A DNA stretch of 24,099 nt, taken from Treponema sp. (GTDB taxonomy: Bacteria > Spirochaetota > Spirochaetia > Treponematales > Breznakiellaceae). The stretch spans positions 1 to 24,099 of the forward strand of contig JAISZE010000031.1 in the NCBI GenBank assembly GCA_031269405.1, read 5' to 3'. The notes under the pieces are model-generated. The model saw only the letters and a list, made by a program, of their open reading frames with translations, was not told the origin of the DNA and ran no database searches. Position 1 is the stretch's first letter, and the number at the start of each line of letters is the position of its first letter. Shown here piece by piece: positions 7,345 to 15,283 of the stretch. The translations under genes were made by a program, and so were the position numbers.

Positions 7345-8073
7345 ATGATGACCCTTAAGCGGATTTTTGCGACACTTCTGGTTTTTACTGCTGCAGGGGC
7401 TATGGCCCAGAGCCGGAACAGCCGGGATCGGGAATTGTCGGTAGAAGAGTCCTACCTCCAGGAATCGGTGGAGCTCATGATCATCCGGGAACAGAGCCGC
7501 GCCGAAAGCCGGGACATGAAACTGGTAGCCCTGGAATACATCGGCGACGCCATTAACCACGGCAATACGGGGGAAGAAGTCCGTGCCGCCCTGGAATACC
7601 TTGGTACCGAAGGGATTGTTAACCAGACACGTGAAAACGGCAGGCTTGTTAACAATTATCCCGATGTCCGTACCAAAGCCGCCACATACCTGGGCGACCT
7701 GGGCACCTCTGAAGCCAAAGACACGCTCATCAAAATGTGCCTTGCCGACAACGAGCCCATGGTGCTTACGGAAGTGGTAAAATCCCTGGCTAAAATCGGC
7801 ATCAACGATAATGATCAGACTGTCAACGCTATTTCCTGGATTGTTACCCGTTTCGACGTGCTTAACCCCGATAACCTCCTTGCGCTTTCCGCCTTGGAAG
7901 CGTATGAAAAACTGGCTGTCGCCAATGGCGGTATAAAAGATCCTTCTGCCATAAGGACCATCATCCGCATTGCTGAAGGCCACTACATACGGCCTGTCCA
8001 GGAACGGGCGAAACAAGTCCTTATGGATCTCAGAAAGTACAACGCCCAGGACCAGAATAAGAGCGGCGGCTGA
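7345..8073 (+). CDS. Exported HEAT-repeat-like protein
   Basis: This 242-aa protein has a signal peptide ending at about residue 22 (LLVFTAAGAMAQ). The mature part is all alpha-helical and reads as HEAT-type repeats: VRAALEYLGTEG, DVRTKAATYLGDLGTSEAKDTLIKMCLADNEPMVLTEVVKSLAKIG and QERAKQVLMDL. Such repeats form protein-binding scaffolds. The location is probably periplasmic. AAGGAG at 7332-7337 precedes two adjacent ATG codons (7345 and 7348), and either could be used. It lies behind the lipoprotein with no terminator seen between them, and the two may act together in the envelope. No specific partner can be named. Confidence 0.75.
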   Translation: MMTLKRIFATLLVFTAAGAMAQSRNSRDRELSVEESYLQESVELMIIREQSRAESRDMKLVALEYIGDAINHGNTGEEVRAALEYLGTEGIVNQTRENGRLVNNYPDVRTKAATYLGDLGTSEAKDTLIKMCLADNEPMVLTEVVKSLAKIGINDNDQTVNAISWIVTRFDVLNPDNLLALSALEAYEKLAVANGGIKDPSAIRTIIRIAEGHYIRPVQERAKQVLMDLRKYNAQDQNKSGG

Positions 8074-8102
8074 GTTTCGGCACGAGGCGGCAACACCGGA
8101 CG

Positions 8103-8133
8103 GGCGGTAGCTTAATATACCGCCTGACGCTTT
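8103..8133 (+). terminator. Weak terminator-like hairpin after the HEAT-like gene
   Basis: GGCGGTA (8103-8109) pairs with TACCGCC (8118-8124) across an 8-nt loop. A short TTTT follows at 8131-8134, after six other bases. The T-run is short and offset, so termination may be inefficient. Confidence 0.35.
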
Positions 8134-8149
8134 TAGTTCTTGCAGGCGG

Positions 8150-8178
8150 TTGACATAAGCCGGAGAATTTACTATATT
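8150..8178 (+). promoter_or_regulatory. Consensus promoter of tRNA-Glu
   Basis: A perfect -35 TTGACA (8150-8155), a 17-bp spacer and TATATT (8173-8178) lie 18 bp before the mature tRNA 5' end. This is what a strongly transcribed stable RNA gene should have. Confidence 0.85.
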
Positions 8179-8196
8179 TTTCAGGATATTACTGCT

Positions 8197-8268
8197 GTCT
8201 CCTTCGTCTAGGGGTTAGGACACGAGGTTTTCATCCTCGCAACGGGGGTTCGATTCCCCCAGGAGATG
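8197..8268 (+). tRNA. tRNA-Glu (anticodon UUC)
   Basis: The acceptor arms GTCTCCT (8197-8203) and AGGAGAT (8261-8267) pair with one G-U. The anticodon stem CGAGG/CCTCG (8223-8227 with 8235-8239) closes a seven-base loop with TTC at 8230-8232. The T arm is GGGGGTTCGATTCCCCC. The discriminator base is G8268 and CCA is not encoded. The D-arm TCTAGGGGTTAGGA is typical of bacterial tRNA-Glu. Confidence 0.96.
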
Positions 8269-8272
8269 TACG

Positions 8273-8301
8273 AAAGGCGCTTTGGGGCGTCTTTTCTTTT
8301 T
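8273..8301 (+). terminator. Terminator of tRNA-Glu
   Basis: AAAGGCGC (8273-8280) pairs with GCGTCTTT (8287-8294), including one G-U, around a TTTGGG loop. TCTTTTT follows. Its position five bases after the tRNA makes the call strong. Confidence 0.75.
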
Positions 8302-8371
8302 GTAAAAGGCAAAAATGCGCCGAAACCCTGCCCGAAACAGCGTCCCCGTATCTGTTAGGTCCTGCGTCCTA

Positions 8372-8400
8372 TTGAACAGGGCAAAATAATTCAGTATTAT
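8372..8400 (+). promoter_or_regulatory. Promoter of the antiporter/DUF1538/PII operon
   Basis: TTGAAC (8372-8377), a 17-bp spacer and TATTAT (8395-8400) predict a transcript start near 8407, about 105 bp before the antiporter start codon. The stretch between the tRNA terminator and this promoter (8302-8371) shows nothing else. Confidence 0.65.
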
Positions 8401-8406
8401 TACTTT

Positions 8407-8538
8407 ATGGTAATAGGGGAAAAGAAGCTTTCTCTTCATCTGATATTCCTCCTCCTGCTTCTTCCGTGCATCACGGCGGAGAGTTTCGCCGGTTATGCCC
8501 GGAGCAGGTACTATGAATATTTCCGAATCAATGTCTGA
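8407..8538 (+). CDS. Possible small signal-peptide-like leader ORF
   Basis: This 43-codon ORF has its ATG at the predicted transcript start and no Shine-Dalgarno. The product reads like a signal peptide (EKKLSLHLIFLLLLLPCITAESFAG). It ends at TGA 8536-8538, overlapping the antiporter start (8513) by 26 bp in another frame. It could be a leaderless small membrane peptide coupled to antiporter translation, or chance. No homologue is known to me. Confidence 0.25.
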   Translation: MVIGEKKLSLHLIFLLLLLPCITAESFAGYARSRYYEYFRINV

Positions 8539-10588
8539 ACTGGTATTTCAGATTGGCGTCATACTTTTTGCGGTTCGTATTTTCGGCAGCTTGGCAAAAA
8601 AAGCCGGTATTCCGCAGGTTCTGGGGGAACTCCTTGCAGGGGTTATTATCGGCCCCTATGCGTTAGGAGGCATGGCTTTTCCGGGGTTCCCTCACGGTCT
8701 CTTTCCCCCAGGCGGGGGCGGTTCCGCCGGTTCCATAGCGGTAAGTGTCGAACTCTACGGTTTTGCCACAGTTGCTTCAATTATTTTGCTTTTCGCATCA
8801 GGGCTTGAAACGGATCTCGGGCTTTTTATCAGGTATTCCGTGGCAGGCGGGATCATCGGTATCGGCGGGGTTATATTTTCCTTTTCTTTTGGAACCGTTG
8901 TAGGCGTAATCCTCCTGGACGTTCCCTTTATGGATCCTCGCTGCCTCTTCCTGGGCATTCTCTCCACTGCCACATCAGTCGGAATCACCGCCAGGATCCT
9001 TTCAGATCAGAAGAAGATGGATTCGCCCGAAGGGGTTACTATCCTTGCGGCAGCGGTATTTGACGATGTTTTGGGCATTATTGCCCTGGCTGTTGTCCTG
9101 GGAATTGTGGCGCTTGTAACGACAGGGGATGGAGGGGTCGACGCGGCAGGGATACTGCTTATCGCGGGCAAGGCTTTCGGCCTCTGGCTGGGCTTCACCG
9201 CTTTGGGCCTTGTATTTTCAAAAAAACTCGCAGCGCTTCTTAAAGTATTCAAACACAGCTATGATTTTTCCATCCTGGGCCTCGGGGTTGCCCTGCTCCT
9301 TGCGGGTTTCTTTGAAAAACAAGGCCTGGCGATGATCATCGGCGCGTACATATCGGGGCTGTCGCTTTCAAAAACCGATATCGCCCCTATCATACAGGAA
9401 CGTATACACGGTCTCTATGAATTTTTCGTCCCTCTCTTTTTCGCCGTCATGGGGATGATGGTGAATGTCAGGGAGATCTTCTCTGTTCCTGTGTTGATTT
9501 TCGGGGCAGTATACACCGCCACCGCTATTGCCGCCAAGGTTTTGGGCTGCGGAATCCCGGCGCTGTTTCTGGGCTTTAACCCCAAAGGCGCGCTGCGCAT
9601 CGGCGCGGGTATGGTCCCCCGGGGCGAAGTGGCCCTCATCATCGCGGGTATCGGCCTCTCTATGGGCATTCTGGACAACCAGGTTTTTTCGATTATCATA
9701 CTCATGACCTTTATCACCACCCTCGCGGCGCCCCAGATCCTTTCCGCGACGCTCCGCATTCCCGGAATGGGCACAAAAAAAGCTATGAAAGACGATAATT
9801 CGGCTGCTGAAGTCTGGGAATTCCATAACGAGGAAATCGCGGATCTTGTCATCGACACGCTTCTCAAGAACCTCAGGGCCGAAGGTTTTTATATCCAGAT
9901 GATGAATATCGACGAAGGGCTGTCCCAGGCGCGCAAGGGCGACATCTCCCTTTCAATCACCGAAGAAGAAAGCACCGTTACTATCGAGACATTGAAAACA
10001 GACATGCCTTTTGTGAAAACCGCTATGTTTGAAGTTATCCTGAATCTTAACAGGTCAATTCATGATCTTAAAAATTCGTCAAATCCCAAACTGCTCAAAG
10101 AAAACCTGGCAGGATCCGAAGGCCGGATGCTCAACGAGCTTCTGGCGCCCATAAAACCTGAATGCGTCGTGTTAAACCTGACCGGTGAAAACAAAAGGGA
10201 TATAATAGAGGAACTAATTGATGTTCTTTATACACAGGGAAAACTCGCGGACCGGAATCAGGCGCTGAACGACGTACTGGCCCGAGAGGAAATAATGAGT
10301 ACCGGCATGCAGGAGGGCATAGCCCTGCCTCATGCGAAATCCGACGGCGTGACAGAGACCGCAGTGGCAGTGGGCATAAAACCCGGAGGAATCGATTTTG
10401 GATCTATCGACGGGAACCCTTCAACCCTGTTCATCATGGTCCTTTCGCCCCGCAAAACCGCAGGCCCCCATTTGCAATTCCTTTCGGCTGTGAGTACAGT
10501 GTTAAATAATAAAGATGTGCGGGACGAACTGCTCAAAGCCCTCTCCAAAGAACGGGTCGTGGCGCTCCTGCAGGGAATGGCAACATGA
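8513..10588 (+). CDS. CPA2-type cation:proton antiporter fused to PTS EIIA domain
   Basis: The 691-aa product joins two parts. Residues about 5-410 form a 12-13 helix CPA2 (KefB/NapA-like) exchanger. They include GIPQVLGELLAGVIIGP early on and the ion-binding FDDVLG (about residues 183-188). A linker follows, and residues about 545-690 form a PTS EIIA-2 (fructose/nitrogen-type) domain. The EIIA phosphohistidine motif GIALPHAKSDG (His about 607) and the second His in TAGPHLQFL (about 653) are both present, so phosphorylation by the PTS could set transport activity. An ATG at 8495 is in frame, but the one at 8513 has the better spaced GGAGCAGG. The stop overlaps the next start as ATGA. Whether the ion is Na+ or K+ is not visible. 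Confidence 0.88.
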   Translation: MNISESMSELVFQIGVILFAVRIFGSLAKKAGIPQVLGELLAGVIIGPYALGGMAFPGFPHGLFPPGGGGSAGSIAVSVELYGFATVASIILLFASGLETDLGLFIRYSVAGGIIGIGGVIFSFSFGTVVGVILLDVPFMDPRCLFLGILSTATSVGITARILSDQKKMDSPEGVTILAAAVFDDVLGIIALAVVLGIVALVTTGDGGVDAAGILLIAGKAFGLWLGFTALGLVFSKKLAALLKVFKHSYDFSILGLGVALLLAGFFEKQGLAMIIGAYISGLSLSKTDIAPIIQERIHGLYEFFVPLFFAVMGMMVNVREIFSVPVLIFGAVYTATAIAAKVLGCGIPALFLGFNPKGALRIGAGMVPRGEVALIIAGIGLSMGILDNQVFSIIILMTFITTLAAPQILSATLRIPGMGTKKAMKDDNSAAEVWEFHNEEIADLVIDTLLKNLRAEGFYIQMMNIDEGLSQARKGDISLSITEEESTVTIETLKTDMPFVKTAMFEVILNLNRSIHDLKNSSNPKLLKENLAGSEGRMLNELLAPIKPECVVLNLTGENKRDIIEELIDVLYTQGKLADRNQALNDVLAREEIMSTGMQEGIALPHAKSDGVTETAVAVGIKPGGIDFGSIDGNPSTLFIMVLSPRKTAGPHLQFLSAVSTVLNNKDVRDELLKALSKERVVALLQGMAT

Positions 10589-12129
10589 ACAAAGTCCTGA
10601 AAGAAAAAATAATTGAAGCCTTCTCGTCGGTGCTGCCTATAACGGTGATTGTGCTGGTAACAAGCGTCGTACTGGTTCCCATGCCTTCAGGCACTATACT
10701 GATGTTCCTGGCCGGATCGGCGCTGCTCGTTGTCGGCATGGGTTTTTTTACCCTGGGCGCGGACATGGCCATGATGCCCATGGGCGAAGGTATCGGCGCG
10801 CAACTTACCAAAAAGTCAAACCTTGTCCTGGCCCTGTTCATCAGCTTTGTCATGGGCCTGATCATCACCATAGCCGAACCGGATCTGCAGGTCCTTGCCG
10901 AACAGGTTTCATCGGTGCCCAACATGATTCTGATAGTAATCGTAGGCCTTGGGGTGGGGTTTTTTCTCGCCATTGCGGTGCTGAGGGTTATTTTTCAAAT
11001 TCCCCTTATGCTGCTCCTTGTGGGGTTTTACATTGTTGTTTTTGTAATAGCCGCTTTTACGCCTGGCGCTTTTATTCCCGTGGCCTTTGATTCCGGGGGT
11101 GTTACCACCGGACCTATTACGGTCCCCTTTATGCTGGCCATGGGCCTGGGGGTTGCCGCCTTACGGGGGGACAAAACTTCCCAGGAGGACAGCTTCGGGT
11201 TTGTGGCCCTCTGCAGCATCGGCCCCATACTGGCGGTGCTGCTCCTTGGGATATTCTACCATCCCGGCGGGGCCGATATGGGAACAAACCCTGTCCCTAA
11301 GGCGGAAAATTCCCGTGAGGTGATTCTACACTTTGCCAGGGGATTCCCGGTTTATTTCAAGGAAGTCTGCATCGCCCTGGCGGCTATTGTGGGTTTTTTT
11401 GCCATTTTCCAGATTTTCTCCAGACGTTATCAGAAACGACAGCTTGGCCGTATCACTGTTGGTTTTATCTATACCCTTTTCGGCCTCGTGATCTTCCTTA
11501 CAGGCGTGAACGTCGGCTTTATCCCTGTAGGGCATCTCTTCGGTTCAGAGCTTGCCGCATCCCCTTTTAAGTGGCTTTTGATTCCCCTGAGTATGCTGAT
11601 CGGGTATTTTATCGTAGCGGCTGAACCGGCGGTCCATGTGCTCAATAAACAGGTGGAAGACGTATCCCAGGGCGCTATCCCCCAGAAGGTGATGAACCGG
11701 GGGCTTTCTATCGGCATGTCCATTGCCCTGGGGTTGACCATGGTAAGAATCCTCACTGGGATTTCCATCATGTGGATCCTGATTCCGGGCTACGCTTTTT
11801 CGTTAGCCCTCAGTTTTTTTGTCCCCAAAATATTTACCGGCATTGCTTTTGACTCAGGAGGCGTTTGTTCCGGACCTATGACATCCACCTTCCTGCTGCC
11901 CCTGGCCATGGGCGCCTGCGAGGGGGCGGGCGGGAATCTGATGACCGACGCCTTCGGCATTGTAGCCATGGTGGCCATGACGCCGCTTATTATCATCCAG
12001 CTTTTAGGGCTTATCTATGGCCGCAGCATGAAAGCCGCAGCGAGGCCGATAGAGGAAGAACTAAAAATCCGTAAAGAAGACGACATCAGCGGCATCACCG
12101 AATATGAATACCAGGAGGAGGATGAATGA
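10585..12129 (+). CDS. Double DUF1538 integral membrane protein, putative transporter
   Basis: The 514-aa protein is strongly hydrophobic and consists of two related halves, as expected for two DUF1538 (PF07556) units. Each half has an AEP motif (AEPD at 97, AEPA at 346) followed by a FDSGGVxxGP motif (168-177 and 422-431). Helix-breaking, polar glycine-rich motifs repeated in both halves are typical of inverted-repeat transporters with a central binding site, but the substrate is unknown. The acidic C-terminal tail (EEELKIRKEDDISG...) is cytosolic and could contact a regulator. It is coupled by ATGA overlaps to the antiporter gene before it and to the PII-like gene after it. Confidence 0.85.
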   Translation: MNKVLKEKIIEAFSSVLPITVIVLVTSVVLVPMPSGTILMFLAGSALLVVGMGFFTLGADMAMMPMGEGIGAQLTKKSNLVLALFISFVMGLIITIAEPDLQVLAEQVSSVPNMILIVIVGLGVGFFLAIAVLRVIFQIPLMLLLVGFYIVVFVIAAFTPGAFIPVAFDSGGVTTGPITVPFMLAMGLGVAALRGDKTSQEDSFGFVALCSIGPILAVLLLGIFYHPGGADMGTNPVPKAENSREVILHFARGFPVYFKEVCIALAAIVGFFAIFQIFSRRYQKRQLGRITVGFIYTLFGLVIFLTGVNVGFIPVGHLFGSELAASPFKWLLIPLSMLIGYFIVAAEPAVHVLNKQVEDVSQGAIPQKVMNRGLSIGMSIALGLTMVRILTGISIMWILIPGYAFSLALSFFVPKIFTGIAFDSGGVCSGPMTSTFLLPLAMGACEGAGGNLMTDAFGIVAMVAMTPLIIIQLLGLIYGRSMKAAARPIEEELKIRKEDDISGITEYEYQEEDE

Positions 12130-12833
12130 AACATGGAGAACCGAAACCGGTTTATCTTCCGGTTTTGAAATGCCTTTTCTTTATCCTGGATTGGGAGAAA
12201 GCTGACGAGCTTGCGAAAATTTTTACCCGGACGAATGTGCGCTTTCACTTCATTGCCAAAGCAAGGGGCACCGCGAGTTCGGACATGCTGAACCTCCTGG
12301 GGCTGGGTTCAGGGGACAAGGCGCTTTGTATCTGCATAGAACAGGACTGCATGGCTCCGGCGCTGTTCCGGGAAGTGAGCAGGGCCCTGGGCTTTTACCG
12401 TCCCGGGACGGGAATCGCCTTCAGCGTCCCGCTTTCGGGTATAAACAACCCTCTGCTCGGGGTTTTTAAAGAAAGCGCTCAAAAGGAAGCGTCCTACTAT
12501 TCTGAAAAGGAGAATGAAAACATGAATGACACCAAATACGAGCTTATCGTTACGGTAGCAAACCAGGGGTACAGCGACGCCATCATGGCCACCGCCAGGG
12601 AAGCGGGAGCCGGAGGCGGCACGGTGGTTAACGCCAGGGGCCTGATGCATGAAGGGCCGGTTAAGTTTTTCGGCATATCGGTACAGGAAGAAAAAGAAAT
12701 TATCATCATTCTTGCGGAAAAGGAACGCAAACGTGATATTATGCAGGCCCTTTGCCGGGAATACGGAGTTACCTCAGAGGCTGCGGGCCTGGTTCTATCC
12801 CTGCCTGTGGATATGGTCATGGGCTTTACCTAA
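12126..12833 (+). CDS. Tandem PII-like signalling protein
   Basis: The 235-aa protein contains two GlnB/PII-like ferredoxin-fold domains. Domain 1 (about 10-118) is divergent. Domain 2 (about 136-235) follows the PII pattern: ELIVTVANQGYSDAIMATAREAGAGGGTVVNARG, a T-loop-like HEGPVKFFGISVQEEKEIIIILAEKERKRDIMQAL, and a closing segment LVLSLPVDMVMGF. The canonical uridylylation tyrosine T-loop is absent, so it belongs with PII-like rather than classical GlnB proteins. These bind nucleotides or small ligands and usually gate a neighbouring membrane protein, here probably the DUF1538 protein or the antiporter. The gene overlaps the DUF1538 stop as ATGA. A second in-frame start at 12522 could make domain 2 alone. 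Confidence 0.82.
   Translation: MKHGEPKPVYLPVLKCLFFILDWEKADELAKIFTRTNVRFHFIAKARGTASSDMLNLLGLGSGDKALCICIEQDCMAPALFREVSRALGFYRPGTGIAFSVPLSGINNPLLGVFKESAQKEASYYSEKENENMNDTKYELIVTVANQGYSDAIMATAREAGAGGGTVVNARGLMHEGPVKFFGISVQEEKEIIIILAEKERKRDIMQALCREYGVTSEAAGLVLSLPVDMVMGFT
12505..12524 (+). promoter_or_regulatory. Internal Shine-Dalgarno and start within the PII-like gene
   Basis: AAAAGGAG (12505-12512) stands nine bases before an in-frame ATG (12522-12524), exactly at the boundary of the second PII-like domain. It is stronger than the site for the full-length product, so a separate 103-aa domain 2 may be translated. Confidence 0.45.
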
Positions 12834-12852
12834 AACAGCGGCGCCGCAGGGC

Positions 12853-14085
12853 TCACATCTTGAGCTTATTCAAAAGGAGCTGCCTGAATTTGCCCGCTGC
12901 GTCAAAGGATTCCAGGGCCAGGGCGGATTCACAGTCCGCCAGAGCCTGGGGATAGTCTTCCATGTGGTAATAAACCTGGCCCCGGCGGTAAAAACAGTAC
13001 GGCTGGTAGGGGTTTAATTCAAGGGATTTATTAAAAGCCTCTACCGCATCAGGATATTTCCGCAATACCGCCAGGATTATACCCGAATAGTAAGCGGATT
13101 TGTAGGAACCGCGATCTAGTTCCAGGGACTTGTCAAAATCCGTAAGAGCCTCTTCATAATGGGACCGCGCAAAGAAAGCCATACCCCGGTGCTTGTATAT
13201 AAGCGAAGCGATTTTCTCCTCAGGCTTAAGTTCCAGGATGCGGGTGTAAAAGGCGATGGCTTCGGCAAACTGGTTCTTGTTATGAGCGTAAAGGGCGTTA
13301 AGGAGCAATTCGTCAATGGACTCGTTGGACGTGAACCGGGGAGGGACTGAATCCGCACTGGCTGCGGGCTTTTCCTCCTCGAAAAGAAGGGCGTCCGTAG
13401 ACTCCTCGATTTTCTTAAAGAACGACTCCCGCCGTTTTCCGAGCTCGCCGTTAAGCTGCCGCTGGTAAGTCCGTATCTCCTGGAAGATGATATCCGCCAG
13501 TGAAAGGCTGGCGTTGACCGCCGCCAGTTTGCGTTTCATAGGAGCGTCGAAAGGGGTAAACTCGGCCTTGTAGACCAGTTCGTGCTCCACCTCAGCCCAG
13601 GCGTCCTGGAGTATGGTACGAATCTGGACTTCAGCCACAGAACAGCCGGGGTCCCCGGCGATCCTGACGACATCCGCAGTGAGCTCTACCAGGAGGTGTA
13701 TGGATTCATAACCGAATTCTCTAAAGGTATGATCCCCTCCTTTGTGCTCAATTTCGGTTACTGCGAACAATTTCTGGAGGATCTCCTCGACAACCGCCAG
13801 ATCCTCCAGAAAGGGACACACTATCCTTACGGCGATAATATCCGTAATAAGTGGAACATCCCCGGCTTTGCCGGCTTTCAGGAGCCGCAGGTATTTTTTG
13901 AAATAGCTTCCAAAATCCTTGACCCTGGCTTTAACCGAAGGGCGGGAAGGCATGACCCGGAAGCTGCTTTCGATACGGGCCAGGAGCTCTCGGACCGCCG
14001 CTTCACGGGCTTCCAGGAAATCATCGTACTGCCGTCTGAAGGTATTCTGATCAGGTATAGTTGGATTGATATTTATAGTTGACAT
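12853..14085 (-). CDS. RelA/SpoT-domain protein with C-terminal TPR repeats
   Basis: The 410-aa protein has an N-terminal RelA/SpoT nucleotidyltransferase-like domain (about 40-180), which in this family makes (p)ppGpp from ATP and GDP/GTP. Visible motifs are VKARVKDFGSYFKKYLR, ITDIIAVRIV (Asp about 82), FGYESIHLLVEL (Tyr about 126) and AEVQIRTILQDAWAEVEHE (Glu about 152). The usual RxKDYIxxPKxNGY stretch is shortened, so catalysis is uncertain. No HD hydrolase domain is present. From about residue 255 on there are four TPR units, ending in LADCESALALES. The start at 14085 is preferred because the longer frame runs through the FlaA terminator. GGAGG lies ten bases upstream. Confidence 0.83.
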   Translation of the reverse strand: MSTININPTIPDQNTFRRQYDDFLEAREAAVRELLARIESSFRVMPSRPSVKARVKDFGSYFKKYLRLLKAGKAGDVPLITDIIAVRIVCPFLEDLAVVEEILQKLFAVTEIEHKGGDHTFREFGYESIHLLVELTADVVRIAGDPGCSVAEVQIRTILQDAWAEVEHELVYKAEFTPFDAPMKRKLAAVNASLSLADIIFQEIRTYQRQLNGELGKRRESFFKKIEESTDALLFEEEKPAASADSVPPRFTSNESIDELLLNALYAHNKNQFAEAIAFYTRILELKPEEKIASLIYKHRGMAFFARSHYEEALTDFDKSLELDRGSYKSAYYSGIILAVLRKYPDAVEAFNKSLELNPYQPYCFYRRGQVYYHMEDYPQALADCESALALESFDAAGKFRQLLLNKLKM

Positions 14086-14113
14086 CCCCTGACATCCTCC
14101 CACAGGGTGCGGT

Positions 14114-14147
14114 AAAAAAAAGGCTGTCTGAACAATACCAGACAGCC
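14114..14147 (-). terminator. Terminator of flaA (minus strand)
   Basis: A perfect nine-base stem, GGCTGTCTG (14122-14130) with CAGACAGCC (14139-14147), encloses an 8-nt loop. Read on the minus strand, eight T follow (A-run at 14114-14121). It lies 38 bp after the flaA stop and before the RelA/SpoT gene. Confidence 0.88.
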
Positions 14148-14184
14148 CCTTTTCCGGCCAGGTTTTAACCCTGACCATCCCGGT

Positions 14185-15207
14185 CTATTCGTTAGCGGGA
14201 GTAGGAGTAGGAGTAAAGGCTCCTTCAGTAGCCTGCTTCTGGGCTTCCAGGTAACGCAGAATCTGGTTATGACCAAAGCGTTCCATCTCAAACACCTTCT
14301 TCGCAGTTTCCCTGTCCCTTATGATGCCCCACAAGCCTTCGTCATCAATATCCCGATCGGTGTCGAGGACTGCCTTATCGTAGATGAGCTTGACATCCTT
14401 GAAATAGGCCACAAAGTCGCCACCTTCCTGGTCAGCATCACGGTCAAGCCTGAAACCCGCGAATTTTACGAACGGAGTGCTCGTTGGGTATATCGGGTAA
14501 ATCCGAAGTTCCCGGTTCCGCACATCCATGATGTACTGGGGATTGTTCCAGGTAAGTTCGGCCCAGCCGTCGTAGTTGAGATAGCCCATGAATACGGCCT
14601 TTTCATTTCCCTGGGAGTCAAGAAGGAGGACGTTAAGCCCATGGGGGAAATTGAGGCCATAGGCGTTTACCGCTACGGACTTGATGGTTCCCACGTTCTT
14701 TACCACCCCGAAACCGTCTTCAAACCGGCTTGTCCCGCTGACGCCGTCGGAGTCAGTGTTGGCTTGGATGTTCCCGTCATCGTCAACGTCGGCCTGGGGC
14801 TCGTAAGCGGGAATCTCGAAGGGCGGTTTGATAGTCGCCTTGGAATAGAAATGCTCTACCGGATAGTGAATCCGGATGCCCATGACAGTACCCCACTGTT
14901 TGGAAGCGGCTTCCCGGGTATAGGTATACGCTTCGTTGGTTACAGTCCTGGAAGAAGAAGTGAAAATTACATCCCAGTTGGTGATGGCCAGGGAGGTCTT
15001 CATTATTTCCTTCTGTTCCTGGGTAAAACTGTTGCCGGCCACTTGACCATAATCCATTATGGTCTGGCGGTTCTGAGTAGGCCTGCCGTCCTGATCATTG
15101 ACGATATCTGCCGTAAGCTTACTAAAATCAATAAGAATGGCTTCTTCGGCAAACAAAGCCCCGGCTACTAACAAGACGACGGCGAGAAGAATGAATATCC
15201 GTTTCAT
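14185..15207 (-). CDS. flaA: FlaA, periplasmic flagellar filament sheath protein
   Basis: This 340-aa exported protein is the outer-layer (sheath) subunit around the FlaB core of spirochaete periplasmic flagella. Residues 1-20 are a signal peptide (MKRIFILLAVVLLVAGALFA). The mature part follows the FlaA family (PF04620), for example VGTIKSVAVNAYGLNFPHGLNVLLLDSQGNEKAVFMGYLNYDGWAELTWNNP and FVKFAGFRLDRDADQEGGDFVAYFKDVKLIYDKA. The C-terminus ends in TPTPTPANE, from a three-copy 6-bp repeat (14198-14215). AAAGGAG stands just upstream of the ATG and a CATAAT box lies at 15230-15235. It is a monocistronic unit closed by the strong terminator downstream. Genomes often carry several flaA genes, so paralogue number is not assigned. 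Confidence 0.92.
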   Translation of the reverse strand: MKRIFILLAVVLLVAGALFAEEAILIDFSKLTADIVNDQDGRPTQNRQTIMDYGQVAGNSFTQEQKEIMKTSLAITNWDVIFTSSSRTVTNEAYTYTREAASKQWGTVMGIRIHYPVEHFYSKATIKPPFEIPAYEPQADVDDDGNIQANTDSDGVSGTSRFEDGFGVVKNVGTIKSVAVNAYGLNFPHGLNVLLLDSQGNEKAVFMGYLNYDGWAELTWNNPQYIMDVRNRELRIYPIYPTSTPFVKFAGFRLDRDADQEGGDFVAYFKDVKLIYDKAVLDTDRDIDDEGLWGIIRDRETAKKVFEMERFGHNQILRYLEAQKQATEGAFTPTPTPANE

Positions 15208-15283
15208 TCAATGCTCCTTTCCTTTGCACATTATGCATAAAAACCAGTTATTAAGTAAGTATATAAAATATACTCTTAATTTG

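Noticed and set aside
8215..8439. Minus-strand ORF across the tRNA
   Set aside because: It begins upstream of the tRNA terminator and reads antisense through the tRNA-Glu itself, so it is not credible as a gene.
12838..12847. GCGGCGCCGC palindrome between converging genes as terminator
   Set aside because: It is a 10-bp self-complementary GC block with no loop and no T-run on either strand.
14269..15171. Plus-strand 300-aa ORF opposite flaA
   Set aside because: FlaA on the minus strand has a signal peptide, Shine-Dalgarno, family motifs and a terminator. The plus frame has none.
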